This document shows positions 46,870-57,075 of a stretch of 64,000 nucleotides of DNA, in pieces (the first letter of the stretch is position 1; each line of letters starts with the position of its first letter). Source of the stretch: Sclerodactyla briareus (taxonomy: Eukaryota; Echinodermata; Holothuroidea; Dendrochirotida; Sclerodactylidae); contig JAODTK010000445.1 of the NCBI GenBank assembly GCA_026419785.1, positions 496,001 to 560,000 of the forward strand, in the 5' to 3' direction. The notes beneath the pieces were generated by a model. That model ran no database searches and was not told where the DNA came from. It saw only the letters and a program-made list of their open reading frames with translations. The translations under genes were made by a program, and so were the position numbers.

Positions 46870-46995
46870 GATAGTCAATGATATTAATTCGATAAACCCG
46901 AATGATTTTTGTTGTGACGTCCCATGCATACATCGTCGTGCTTTGCTCACAAGTTGCGTTGTCACTAACTAAGCATCTTCAACGCCAAGTTTTTC
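46870..46995. repeat. Dispersed 'GTGACGTC' repeat, copy 5
   Basis: ATGATTTTTGTTGTGACGTC, 'CATCGTCGTGCTTTGCTCAC', 'AAGTTGCGTTGTCACT' and 'CATCTTCAACGCCAAG' recapitulate the second half of copies 2-4. Confidence 0.5.
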
Positions 46996-47239
46996 GGACT
47001 ACTGACCGAGAAATAGACCAATGCTGCACCATATCGATCATTTGAAGGAGGTTCTACAGCTGTTTGCCTATGTTGTCGTTCTTCTGATGAAGCATGATCG
47101 GGGTTCGATTCACGTGCGAATAAATAGTCCTACTTCGCTTGAACAAAATTACTATTGATATTCAAGCTGAAAACACAATTCAGCGATAGCGGCGTCATAC
47201 GATACGGAAGAGTATTTTAGAATTGGTTTCTAATGGAAA

Positions 47240-47272
47240 TAAGAACGAGAGGAATAAACACTCTCGTTCTTA
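47240..47272. repeat. Perfect 12-bp inverted repeat, 9-nt loop
   Basis: TAAGAACGAGAG, GAATAAACA, CTCTCGTTCTTA. No mismatch in the stem. There is no T-run that would make it a terminator-type signal, and no gene adjoins it. Confidence 0.85.
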
Positions 47273-47582
47273 CCAACCTTCGCTAATTTTACAAACCTCT
47301 GTTAACCCCTCAACATCATCAGCACACGAGGCGGCTGCGGGCAGATCGAATAAGCCGTCCTGAAGTTGTGCACTTCTAATTCATTCCAAGCTCAAATAAC
47401 TACGCCTTTTCGTCAAATAGGTTTTAGAGTTTTAGATTATGAATAACCTCTTTGAGTTGCAGCGCTGTGCATGCATGGAACGGTGATTTGGCCTTCTAGG
47501 TGGCAGAGTACTAATTGCTTGAAGATTCATCTGCCGAAAAGGTTTATCCTTCGAAAATGATCCATATATTATCTGGGCATGG

Positions 47583-47680
47583 GCGTCAACAGGTGGGGGA
47601 CGGGGGACAGGTTCCCCCCACTTTCAAAAGTGGTGTTATCATATCGTTTGTCCCCCGCCCTTTTCGGACGTAATAAAATG
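47583..47680. repeat. 'GGGGGACaCGTCCCCC'-type repeat, copy 1
   Basis: GTGGGGGACGGGGGACAGGT, 'CCCCCCACTTTCAAAA', 'TGTCCCCCGCCCTTTTCGGA', CGTAA. The same order of G/C patches occurs at 53030-53125. The two G/C-rich halves can pair with each other. Confidence 0.65.
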
Positions 47681-48640
47681 ATAGTCAGCATCCCGATTGT
47701 TGTATCACAGTTGTTACGCTGATTCGCGTGGAACTATCTGAAAGTTGTTTTACGACAATATCCTCGTCCTGGTCATACTTCGGAAATTAGAAGGCTTTCC
47801 CTCACCCACTAGGTAACACTATCCGACTATGAGACATACAGACGAGATTTGATAAGACCATAAGAACTTTGGACACCAGCCGCGCAGGCAACTATGTGTA
47901 CTCTTCGATAGACCATTCGTACAACAATTCACCCTTCGATTCCTCAATCACGTCGTAGCATTCCGATTCGAACCTCTTAGTTCGACTTAACAAAAATCAA
48001 CAACAATCCGCCCTTTTTGAGCAAATGACGGAGAGAATAACCCCCAGAAATCTCAGCCCGTTCGCCTGTTACTTGGCCACTAGTGCCAAAGTTCAGGATT
48101 ACCCTTATTCCATACTGATTTCCCGAATTTTAAATCGAATAGAGCCCAATTGTATAATTTTCAAGTGTTTCGCGTCATGGGTTTTTCTATTAGGCGTTGT
48201 AAATTTGGATGTAATGCTTCGAATAATTGTGTTCCTCAATATTTTTTCAGGAGCTTTGGGAGGTCAGAATTCACCCTCTCCCCATTTTTCTGAGATTGAA
48301 AATTCGGGGAATTTTCGATAAAATGCCCGGAAAAAACATGCAAAATGTTCCGCGCGCTTCACGCGGCGCTGGTAGTTCCTGGTGACTGACTTGTAAAAGC
48401 CGGGCAAAATTTTTCTGCCCGCAAATTGGAATAGTCACGTACGCCCATGGCTTTTCTCTTCGATCCAACCAGAGACCGTTCAGTAAACCCCTGGATCCAC
48501 GGAAACAAAGCCAGGGTAGGAAATGTAATGAAAGATACCATGTGTGATATATGCGGTAAATCAGATGGGGGGGGGGGGTTAGTAATCACTATACAATTTT
48601 TTGTTTGTCTTACACCCAAATCCCCATGTATATGGGGTGT
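47681..48640. other. Sequence with GCGCGC-type repeat, no gene
   Basis: Contains 'CCGCGCGCTTCACGCGGCGC' at about 48350-48370, followed by GGGCAAAATTTTTCTGCCCG and 'TTGGAATAGTCACGTACGCC'. This echoes 55910-55985 ('CTTCCGGGCAAATTGTGTCG', 'AATAGGAATGGTCCCGTATG'). No coding frame was recognised. Confidence 0.5.
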
Positions 48641-48644
48641 TTAT

Positions 48645-48795
48645 CGAATCCTGCAAGTTCCGTTTCCGGCGATCTAGAGGGTTGACTAACTTTAAACATT
48701 TTCTTTGTTTCGCTCGCGTCAACCGATGGTGCCGCTCCGCTTAGATTATCAATTGCATTCCATGTGTTGTGTCCCCCCCCCCTCCCACTTTTCAA
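48645..48795. repeat. 'TCCGGCGATCT / GGyGCTCCGCTTAGAT' poly-C repeat, copy 1
   Basis: TTTCCGGCGATCTAGAGG, 'TCGCGTCAACCGATGGTGCC', GCTCCGCTTAGATTATC and then C10 plus CACTTTTCAAAA. At least five further members occur (56946, 58530, 58968, 59930 and the 3' ends at 34370 and 52020). Confidence 0.75.
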
Positions 48796-49004
48796 AACGT
48801 TTCACTCCCATGTATCTGGTAGTAACCTGCTTACTTGTGGAGGAATACGGAATTTGCTGTTTGGGCGCTATCTGGAAGGGGGTTCTTCCAAGACAAACGC
48901 CGAACATTTCATGGAAATTGTCCTCTTTTGGGCCGTTTAAAAATCCTGGACTAAAATAGGCCCCTCGTCGAGTGTGTGTCGGAAAATTGAGTCGAAAATA
49001 CCAC

Positions 49005-49168
49005 ACTAAAATAGCCCCCTGCTAGCTAAAAATCTGCGCGGTCATGGTACAACGAATTGCACATCGTTGGAATCGATAGACTGTCTGCTTCACAGCAGTG
49101 TCTGGCTGATATGCAAGTAAAACTCCTGCGGCCCCTGGATGGCTGAGAATGGACCCAATTTTAGTGTG
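49005..49168. repeat. Candidate small MITE with ACACTAAAAT termini
   Basis: ACACTAAAATAGCCCCC at the left and, in reverse complement, ACACTAAAATTGGGTCC at the right: a 10-bp perfect terminal inversion. A further ACTAAAATAGGCCCC lies at about 48949. No target duplication is clear. Confidence 0.35.
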
Positions 49169-49924
49169 TAAGTCAATGGGAGATTATTAGGCGCGCGCCT
49201 CCTATAGCATACCGGTGAGATTTTTCTTTAAATTACCCCAGTGAAATTTAAAATCATAGCGGCATATCGTTACAATGACCATCTTCAAATACATTAATGT
49301 GTTACAATCACAATGAACATATATGACATATAATGTATTCTGATATACTGTATAAGACCATGTTTTTTTTGGCGCTTTGGTAAATACCAAGCGTCCATTT
49401 TCCGCCGCGTGTTTGTAAGACGAAATGCCATCTAATATTCACACGACTCATAATTAATTACGACTCTGAATTCCAAAACAAACTGTGCCGGTATCGATCT
49501 AGCAATATCTTATTACCTCCTGTAGACTGGTGGCAATCCTGCTGAGCTGTAACGTTATCGATGAATCAATGCCACGCTAATTAGTCCTAACTAACTATAC
49601 CGGTATCCAATACCAAGACTGAAAGTGTGAACTCATAGCTAAACGGCGGTGAATTGCTTTGAAACATCTATGAGAGGCGATTCATGACCCCATCCTGTGA
49701 TATTTGTAGTTCCAGCTCATTCGTTTTTGTGGCTATCCCACATTTTTGTCCGAGTCCAATGACGTCACATAAGGGAACGGAATGAATATTGCTTTGAGTT
49801 TACACAATAATTGTTAATTTATCTCTCTCCCCCTTATTGAGAAGGGAAGTTCTTTATTTTTCCTTCGGAAACTGAACCCTGCCATAGATCTTCTTTCAGA
49901 TTTCCGGTGATGTAATTCCAAATC

Positions 49925-50180
49925 ATATCACCATTATGACAGCAGCCGCGTAGGCAGCCTTCCGAGTCCTAGGGGCGAGACGATTGTGTACCGATTTGAC
50001 ATTCTTCCCGTTTTCCCCTCTGCCACTGCAGTTAAGAGCGAGGGGGAGGGGGGGGTGGTGAGAAACTTCATGAGGACGTCAAGATCAATGAGCCGCTCCC
50101 GCGTACCTCACCATACCCCTACTACCCTCAATGCGATTTTGGGCCCACTTATTTTCGCGATTATAAAAAAATCCACAATC
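49925..50180 (-). repeat. Dispersed repeat with poly-C, copy 2 (inverted partner 30690-30950)
   Basis: Reverse complement: 'TCGCGAAAATAAGTGGGCCC', AAAATCGCATTGAGGGTAGT, 'GTACGCGGGAGCGGCT', C-rich block, GCAGAGGGGAAAACGGGAA and 'GGCTGCCTACGCGGCTG'. The TATA-like AT-rich portion (50160-50175) is also conserved. Confidence 0.85.
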
Positions 50181-50452
50181 CAATTCTCGTTTTCGCCTTT
50201 CCGGTCCCAACCTCCTTATTCCCGTATTTGAGCCGTCAATGATACAACTACAACAAAAAAAGATCCGCAAAACTCTGGAAAGGGAGGGGTTCCCTCAATT
50301 CCAATGGTTATAGATAAGTAAGCAAGTATAGAGGCTGTATGTAAGGAAGCCAGCCCATACTGAGTGGGTATGCGCAGCCCTTGAGTATAATCACATATGG
50401 AAACTCCGTTATGTTGCAACTCCAAACAAGGGCCGGGCGATCAGAGGGGCGT

Positions 50453-50491
50453 GGGGGGGGGGGGCGGGGGGACGGGGGACGGGGGGGAGGG
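50453..50491 (+). repeat. G-rich tract with G-quadruplex potential
   Basis: G12 C G6 AC G5 AC G7 A G3 on the plus strand: at least four G runs of three or more separated by one or two bases. Confidence 0.85.
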
Positions 50492-50689
50492 CGCTCCCCC
50501 CAATATTTTGGTTGCGGGAGACGCAATGCATTCCCACCCCCCCCACCAATATTTGAACCCCGAGGATATTTCGATGACACTGTATACCGACATATCCAGC
50601 AGCAACCGTGGTTTAAACAAAAGATATGACCTAAATGATTCAAGTGAGTGATAGATTCGGCTGTACATTTTCGAAATTTATTTTGCGCG

Positions 50690-50706
50690 CTACGCGCGCG
50701 GGTATT
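50690..50706. repeat. GCGCGCTACGCGCGC palindrome
   Basis: The motif 'TTTTGCGCGCTACGCGCGCG' is one of a group: 44058, 48350, 51605, 53868, 54016 and 55364 all carry AAATTTT(a)GCGCGC..GCGCGC-like sequence. These are probably fragments of one repeat family. Confidence 0.7.
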
Positions 50707-50764
50707 TCATTTATCGGTAGTATTCAGGACAATGTGTGCCTTGTGAGGACTTCTTATGATGCGC

Positions 50765-52095
50765 TTAACAAAAATGCCTGAAAATTCGTTCTGGATGTCT
50801 GATATAATTTTTCAATGCAAGAGGGGTCTCATTCAATACTATCGTGTGCATATAAGACTGGCTTTACAGCTTGTTGTTCGCTCCTTCATTGGACGTTGTC
50901 GATGTCCTGCTGGATGACTAGTTAGTTAAATTAACAAACAAACTAACATTACAAACGCTACTTGAGGTGAGGAGTTGAGGGCGACGGGGGGGCGGGGGTA
51001 GGTCTACCACATGGCGGGATCTGTAATTTTTTTAAATTATTTATGTGCAGACCACTTGTTGAAGTTGAGGGTGCACGGTGCCCATACTATCACTACTGGC
51101 CGTATGAGCGGCCACACGGTGCGGCTCGAAAATGCCAGCCAGGGAACGTCACAATTGCGTGTTGTCAAAAAGCATGAGTCAAGTGATGAAGAAAAGGCTG
51201 TCCAAAAGTTGAGTCCAAATTACGGCCTAAATTTTCGATTTGTTGAGATGCCCATAGATGTGAACTTTGGGTTTTTGAAGGGAAGTAGGTTGAGGCGACG
51301 GGGATAAGTCTAACACCTGACGGGACAGTGATTTTTCGGCAAATATGGTCTATTCACATTTTTTAAACTGGAGTACTTCGGCACACAAGTTATGGATGCG
51401 ACCACTTGTAGAAAGTGGGTGCGAAGACACGGTGCACATGTAAGAGGGGGAACACGGTGCGGGTGGAAACCCCATAAAATAGCCAACGAAGATTCGGCCG
51501 GGGGATGCCACAATTTCGTGGCAAAACATGATTCAAATTCAGAGAAGATAATTTTGATCCAATGATTGCCTGACTTTTAGATGGAATGTCCAAAAGTGTA
51601 GAATTTTCGCGCGCAGTTGCGGTTCTGTTCTTATTATTTACTCATTTGGCCAACTATCTTGCCCCATCAGACGTGTCCCTCCCATTCGCCTGTGTTCCGC
51701 AAAGGAGATAAACATGGGGGCCGTAAATCTTTGAGAAGAAACTAGGCCTATTCTAAGTGATATTCAGATAGGGGTCAGGGTAGGTCGATCGTTGGGCGAA
51801 CTGGATCCTGCACACATCAAAAATGCGTCTTCGCTCGAACGTAGTGGTGTTTCCATTGCCCATTTTCATCGCTCCTTTCATGACTCGATAAGTTTTTTTG
51901 AACCTTTCCTGAACTACAAATTTGTTACGACATTTTAAGGAGGCTGCTTACTGTCCTCGCATAAGGCTGGGAAGTGCCGTTTCCTGCAATCTAGGAGGTC
52001 TGTAAAATGAAAGTTTTTCATTACGCTCGCGCCAACCTATGGTGCGCTCCGCTTAGATTGTATTTGTCTTGTACGTACCCCCCCCCCCAACTGCC
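50765..52095 (+). repeat. Dispersed 0.7-kb repeat, copy 2, split by an insert
   Basis: The first third (to about 50918) and last two thirds (from about 51594) align with 33740-34430. The 673 bp between have no counterpart in copy 1. The 3' end repeats GCTCCGCTTAGATTGTAT and then has a C10-11 run (52078-52089). Confidence 0.85.
50974..51592 (+). repeat. Tandem duplication inside the insert, period about 315 bp
   Basis: GTTGAGGGCGACGGGG at 50974 and GTTGAGGCGACGGGG at 51289 each start a unit. Both continue with TAGGTCTACCACATGGCGGG / TAAGTCTAACACCTGACGGG, 'ACCACTTGTnGAA', 'CACGGTGC', 'GGCnACACGGTGCGG', 'CACAATT(g/t)CGTG' and 'TGTCCAAAAGT'. Period by position is 315 bp. Confidence 0.85.
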
Positions 52096-52400
52096 ACAAC
52101 AATCGCCGTCTTGGATCCAAAACATTCGTCTGAAGCTATAATCGATTTATTACAGACTAAAATAGTCTGTAGTTTCGTCTCACTCCTGTAAACGTATGTC
52201 GAGTACTTATACCATCGACAATTATGTATAAACCCAACTCATACTTGGTACTCTAGTTGCGTACACATACTCATACTTGTATTCTGAATTTTTTGTACCC
52301 ATCGCCAAGACTTACCAAGTTACCTATCAGCTTATAGCCACAACGTTTTTCTGGTTCCTGCTTCCTTAATGGGACTGTAAATTTTTCGTCTTTGGCATAC
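52096..52400. other. Sequence without recognisable gene
   Basis: Nothing recognised. Confidence 0.4.
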
Positions 52401-52990
52401 CTCAGATAGACTTTCGACCTGACCCTAAATCGATAAAGTCATCTACTCCTAGTGGCAACCCAACCCTTCGGCCAAGTAGGAACATCCTTCTGTCTGACAC
52501 TTATCATGCTCACACGGAACCTTTCGGACTTCGACCTTTGTTGACTTTCGGGTGCTTAGAACTCAACCCAAGAACCATATGGATTATCTAGACCACATGA
52601 ACACCTTTCCTTGATCACGTATGAGCTCATCCACCACATTTCGTTGCAATTCTCTGCTTACATGGTTTAAAATTTTAACCTCTTTGCTCTTGGACCGAAC
52701 CCCAACCAACAGGAATTCCATCCAAGGCAAATCACTTGGGTCAAGTATACTCTCTACAACCTTTTTTCCGTTACCCGTTATTGTGGCCACAGATTTCTCA
52801 ATCTTCGGCCTATGTTGACCTTTAGTGACCATACACCTGACCCCAAAAACACTAGATCACCCACTCTACATAACAACCCCGTATGCTGTGCTCTCCACGT
52901 CGTTTCGTTGCACATTCCATCAGGTTTGGGCTTTTCCATGACTTTGACCTCGCTTGCATTAGGTAACCTAGACCTGACCCAAAACACAGC
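52400..52990. repeat. Diverged tandem repeat, about 275-bp period
   Basis: Words such as 'CCaCrTTTCGTTGCA' (about 52636 and 52903), 'GACCTGACCC(t/c)AAA' (52417, 52834, 52973) and 'GACCTTTnTTGACTTTCGG / GACCTTTAGTGACC' recur with spacing near 270-290 bp. It is a decayed array of the CCTTGACC family. Confidence 0.6.
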
Positions 52991-53024
52991 AGTTGTTCCT
53001 CTTCATAACATAAGGTACCCTTGG

Positions 53025-53135
53025 CTTCATCCATGGGGGGGGGGTGGGACGGGGGACACGTCCCCCTTCCACATTTCCAAAATCAAATGCCCCCCGCCCC
53101 CCACGTTTTGGCCGTAAGATGTACATGAGGTCGCA
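53025..53135. repeat. 'GGGGGACaCGTCCCCC'-type repeat, copy 2
   Basis: G9 T GGGACGGGGGACACGTCCCC, 'CCACATTTCCAAAATC', 'GCCCCCCGCCCCCCACGTTT', TGGCCGTAAGATG; partner of 47583-47680. The core GGGGGACACGTCCCCC is a perfect palindrome. Confidence 0.65.
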
Positions 53136-54285
53136 TGACCTTGCCCTCTTGGGTTTGTGATATCTCTATTTCTGGCGCGGAAATTGAAGCACATTACAAT
53201 CACGGTTGGCTTTGAAATGCCCGACACGTCCCGCAGAACCGATCGGCCGGTCCGTGCTCGTTAAAATAAACCTGAGATCTGGTCAGTAATTGGTTTCAAG
53301 GTCACTTTGATCGGTGACTTATCCTACTGAAGGTTGGACATTTACTTCAATATCACATGAACAACCGTTTTTTCACTCAGCTGAGTAAGTTTTGTGTGAT
53401 CAAGGGACAGATCGACCGAAATCGATTGTAGTTTTTGCCTAATTCCGGATAGAAAGAAGGAAACATCAAGTTTCAGCTACCAAGGGTAGGGATTAAGTCA
53501 ACTTGCTGCAACAAAACCGACAGCAGTTGTTGGGCACTATAGATTTGGCCGATCGTATTATAATTAAAACTATACCTAAAATCACCGTTGAAAGTTCTAT
53601 TCATATCTACATCACAGCCACACAAACCATTTTCATCGGAAAAATTGACCGATGATTTCGGAATGTACTCTCATGTGCCATGAAAATTGGTTCCCAGTAG
53701 GTTGACAAACCGCTGAATGTCAAATTTCTCCCTCCAGAAAGTCAATAAAAACTGGCCCTCCGCTCAAGCCGGGCAACCTGTAATGCTTAGGCAATAGCAA
53801 GAATGATGGGCCCATTCGGGTCCTAAAACGCTCAATTTTTTCATCGATAATGCCCGAATTCAGTGCAAAAAATTTCGCGCGCCCCATATCCGCGCGCATT
53901 CGCCTGGGTGTGCAATTAGGTTGACTTCCATCGATGAGTTTTGCTGAGCCCCGGAGAAGGTCACTTCAATTCACTGTACCTGCACCCGCCTAAATTTTTG
54001 TTATGGGTCGCCCTTTTTGGCGCGCGCTTTTCGCGGCGCGTTGTGTTTTCCTTCTTTTCAATGCCGTATGATCATGAGTTTTTGTCTCACCCGTTTCCCT
54101 TAAGAATATATGTATTCTTCATAAGTTCAGAAACTGAAATCAATAACTAACCAATCAAAACAACATATGATTTTAGATAGATGCATTATCTTCGAAAATT
54201 TACCTTAGTTATAGCCTACTCTCAAGATTATCGCGATCTGATTAGGCCCGAGACCTGCAGCTTCATTTTGAGTCGATACACTATA
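53136..54285. other. Sequence without recognisable gene
   Basis: GCGCGC motifs occur at about 53872-53905 and 54018-54040. No coding frame was recognised. Confidence 0.4.
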
Positions 54286-54375
54286 CAGGTCTGGCGAGTC
54301 TCGTCTCGAAAGTCGAGACGAGACAAGTTATTCGAGAATAATTCTGGACCGAGACCGGTCTCGACTACATCCCTG
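54286..54375. mobile_element. hAT-like MITE fragment with GTCTCG palindrome
   Basis: It ends in GACCGGTCTCGACTACATCC CTG. In reverse complement this is the CAGGGATGTAGTCGAGACC terminus typical of a widespread hAT-type non-autonomous family. A near-perfect palindrome GTCTCGTCTCGAAAGTCGAG then ACGAGAC lies at 54298-54325. The left terminus (CAGGTCTGG) matches less well, and the flanking 8-mers do not match, so it is probably truncated. Confidence 0.5.
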
Positions 54376-54752
54376 CACTTAACTCCAATTGAACAGCTTT
54401 TCACTCAAGTTTCCCCAAACTGATTAGATAATAACATTAACGGACATCTTCGAATTGAAGAATCGAGTTATACCCCAACATTACAATTTGCAATGCGACC
54501 GAATCAACAAGGTGCATTCTAGTCGTCCGGCAAACTTGCAGAGCCTTAAGATTAGTGTGTCTACATTCATCGTTTATTGCTTGACGTATTAAAAATGCTC
54601 AAAAGTTTGGTCCGAATTCTAGACAATATAGTGTCCTTTAATTCTATTCAACCAAACTACGTAACGTCCGTGTTCTATGCCACTGGAAACAAAACATCAG
54701 GGGGTGGACGCGGTTCGACCAGAGACGTAGGAATCGGGGTGCTGCCCCCCCG

Positions 54753-54845
54753 CCAGTGAGAACTGTGGGGCGGATTGTCGGTACATCCACCCTCCACCAG
54801 TGATAAATGTGGGGCGGAAGGTACCATCAACCCCTCCCCCCACCG
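54753..54845. repeat. Short tandem duplication, 44-bp period
   Basis: CCAGTGAGAACTGTGGGGCG at 54753 and CCAGTGATAAATGTGGGGCG at 54797, each within a C-rich context. Confidence 0.75.
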
Positions 54846-56945
54846 CCCCCACACTCTCGCAGTTGTGAAAAACCTTTTTTATTTTTAATGTGCACAAAAT
54901 TTGCAATATATTTTCTCGTAATTAACACACCTTATTTACAACAGCGTGATTGGCTGTCGGTATTGTAGAGCAATCGATTGTGCCTATTGTGTAGATTAAG
55001 GAATTCGGTTAGGCAATAATTCCCGTACAACCAATGCGGAAGAGCTTGTGTAATATTCTGAAAATGGCAAGTTTTTTTAATTCTGACATTGATAAATATA
55101 ACAAATCGGTCATGATTAGTCAGCTGAGGCGTGGAACTACGAGGAGGAAGCCCTCGCCTCCCATTTTAGCACTCCACACTCGAACCAAGAAGTTACCATG
55201 GTCCATAAATGAGACAGCCGAATGCTAATAAAAACAATTGAGAGAGAGAGAATATCTAGGACAGAATTTGATCGAAAATTTCAAACCGACAATGCAAAAA
55301 TTCAGGAAAAAGATGCGACGAGGTTATTTTGTTAATTAAATGTAAACAAAAAATGTGCAAAATTTTAGCGCGCTTCGCACGCAATATCATTAAGTTTGTA
55401 TTTACGTACCGGTTCCCGTCATCTGTGGACTTAGTGGAAAACGTTATGATTTTCAGGCGATTTTTTCAAAGATTTTACGTCGAATGGAAGGAAACGGGAA
55501 CGTGGCAAAAAAAACTCTATGACTGGGTAAATAGTAGGACTGCATGGAGGGATTAGGATTCTGAACGGTCCCTGAAAAGTGAGATTTCGACCAGGTTACA
55601 ACAACTCATGCTCATGTGGCATCACATTTTGGCATCACGGATTTCAGAGCAAAAAAATTGCATCTAAAGGACATGGGACAATTGCAAAATTATAAGACGG
55701 GGGGGGGGGCCGGGGGAGGGACGGGGGGAGGGACGGGGAAAACTGCGTGCACATTTGTTGAGATGAGAAATTCGAGGCAAAAATGAACAAACATTCGTGA
55801 AAACATGGGCAGCGAAAAGGCAAAAGTAAAAAAAAATGGCCCGATCTGGGAATCCTTCTACACGGTTGATGGCCAATTTATGATTAAAAATGCCGAAAAA
55901 CATGACAAAAAATTGTCCGCGGCGGTACCAGTCTTCCGGGCAAATTGTGTCGTTCCTTAAAATAGGAATGGTCCCGTATGCCTATATTGGATCAATGCAC
56001 GGCAAAATTTGAATGGGGAGCTGCCCCCCCCCAAAAAAAACATCGTTCCTACGCCACTAGTGTGTACTACCCCCCCCCTCAAACAATTCCTTTGATCCTC
56101 AGCAAATCCGCCTGCCATATCGGCGGACAGCGTTCATATAGTTGGAAGTAAAATTAACACGCCTTGCTCCATTTGAAGTCCATTTTGTTGACGTCGCGGA
56201 CGCCCATGTATGTATGAAGACTATAAATACGTGGGACGATGTGCTTGACCCCACCGAGTTTTCTGTCTAGTTGTGGCATTACACGGACTTTAAATTTCGC
56301 CTAATGGTACACCCGATTATCTACTTAGCGCGCCCTATTCTGAAACTTTTAACACAAATGGAGTATCTATTCAAGAAGGGTAAGTATTTTCCTGAGATCG
56401 GGTTGTAAAACGTTCTGCCAATAAGTCAGACAGTCATCACGGTGGCATAGGAAAACCACGTTAGGGTAAACCCCATCATCACAGGCAACCGGGTCAGTGC
56501 ATCGGTCTAATCAAGTTGAGATCCGACTCGAGAAACGAGGGATGCAAGTGGACATTAATCGGGGGGAGGAAATGGAGAAAGAAGAAATTACGAGCACCCC
56601 TACATGGCCGACATAAACTTAAATGAACCCACATTTAGGCAACTTTTTTGAGCGTTTGGGTAATTTATTGAATAGAGACAAGGCCCCACCATTCCAATTA
56701 CACTGAGCCTTACTTAATACATGGCCGCGCAACGCCTCAGCCTCCGTTAAAACCCATTCATTCAAAATTCCCTCAATGATCTGTTTCCAAGGTAACCAAT
56801 TTGTAACCTACAGTGGTTCTGGTATTATTGGTTTGTAGTCACTTGCTGACATTTTCCTTAACAAGCATATAAAGAGGTCGTGATGGTGGCAATTCTCAAA
56901 CATTCTTCACTAGAACTGCACGTCACTTAGATGTTTGCAAGTGAG
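54846..56945. other. Sequence with repeat fragments, no gene recognised
   Basis: Includes a GCGCGCTTCGCACGC motif at about 55364, a G-rich tract at 55699-55738 (G9 CC G5 A G3 AC G6 A G3 AC G4), and C-runs at 56024 and 56072. Short open frames only. Confidence 0.45.
55699..55738 (+). repeat. G-rich tract with G-quadruplex potential
   Basis: At least five G runs of three or more separated by one to two bases, containing a duplicated GGGACGGGG. Confidence 0.8.
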
Positions 56946-57075
56946 CCATGGCAAGTGCCATTTCCGGCGATCTGGAGGAAACAAGCCAAATTTTCCGCGA
57001 TACGCTACCGCCAAACAATGGTGGCGCTCCGCTTTGTAGATAGGGTATCGCAATCCCCTCGTCCCCCCACGTTCG
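56946..57075. repeat. 'TCCGGCGATCT / GGCGCTCCGCTT' repeat, copy 2
   Basis: AAGTGCCATTTCCGGCGATC, TGGAGGAAACAAGCCAAATT, 'CCAAACAATGGTGGCGCTCC', GCTTTGTAGATAG, then a C-rich stretch. Confidence 0.75.

Noticed and set aside
47060-47110. tRNA-like B box (GGGTTCGATTCACG)
   Set aside because: No convincing A box at the correct distance upstream and no cloverleaf pairing.
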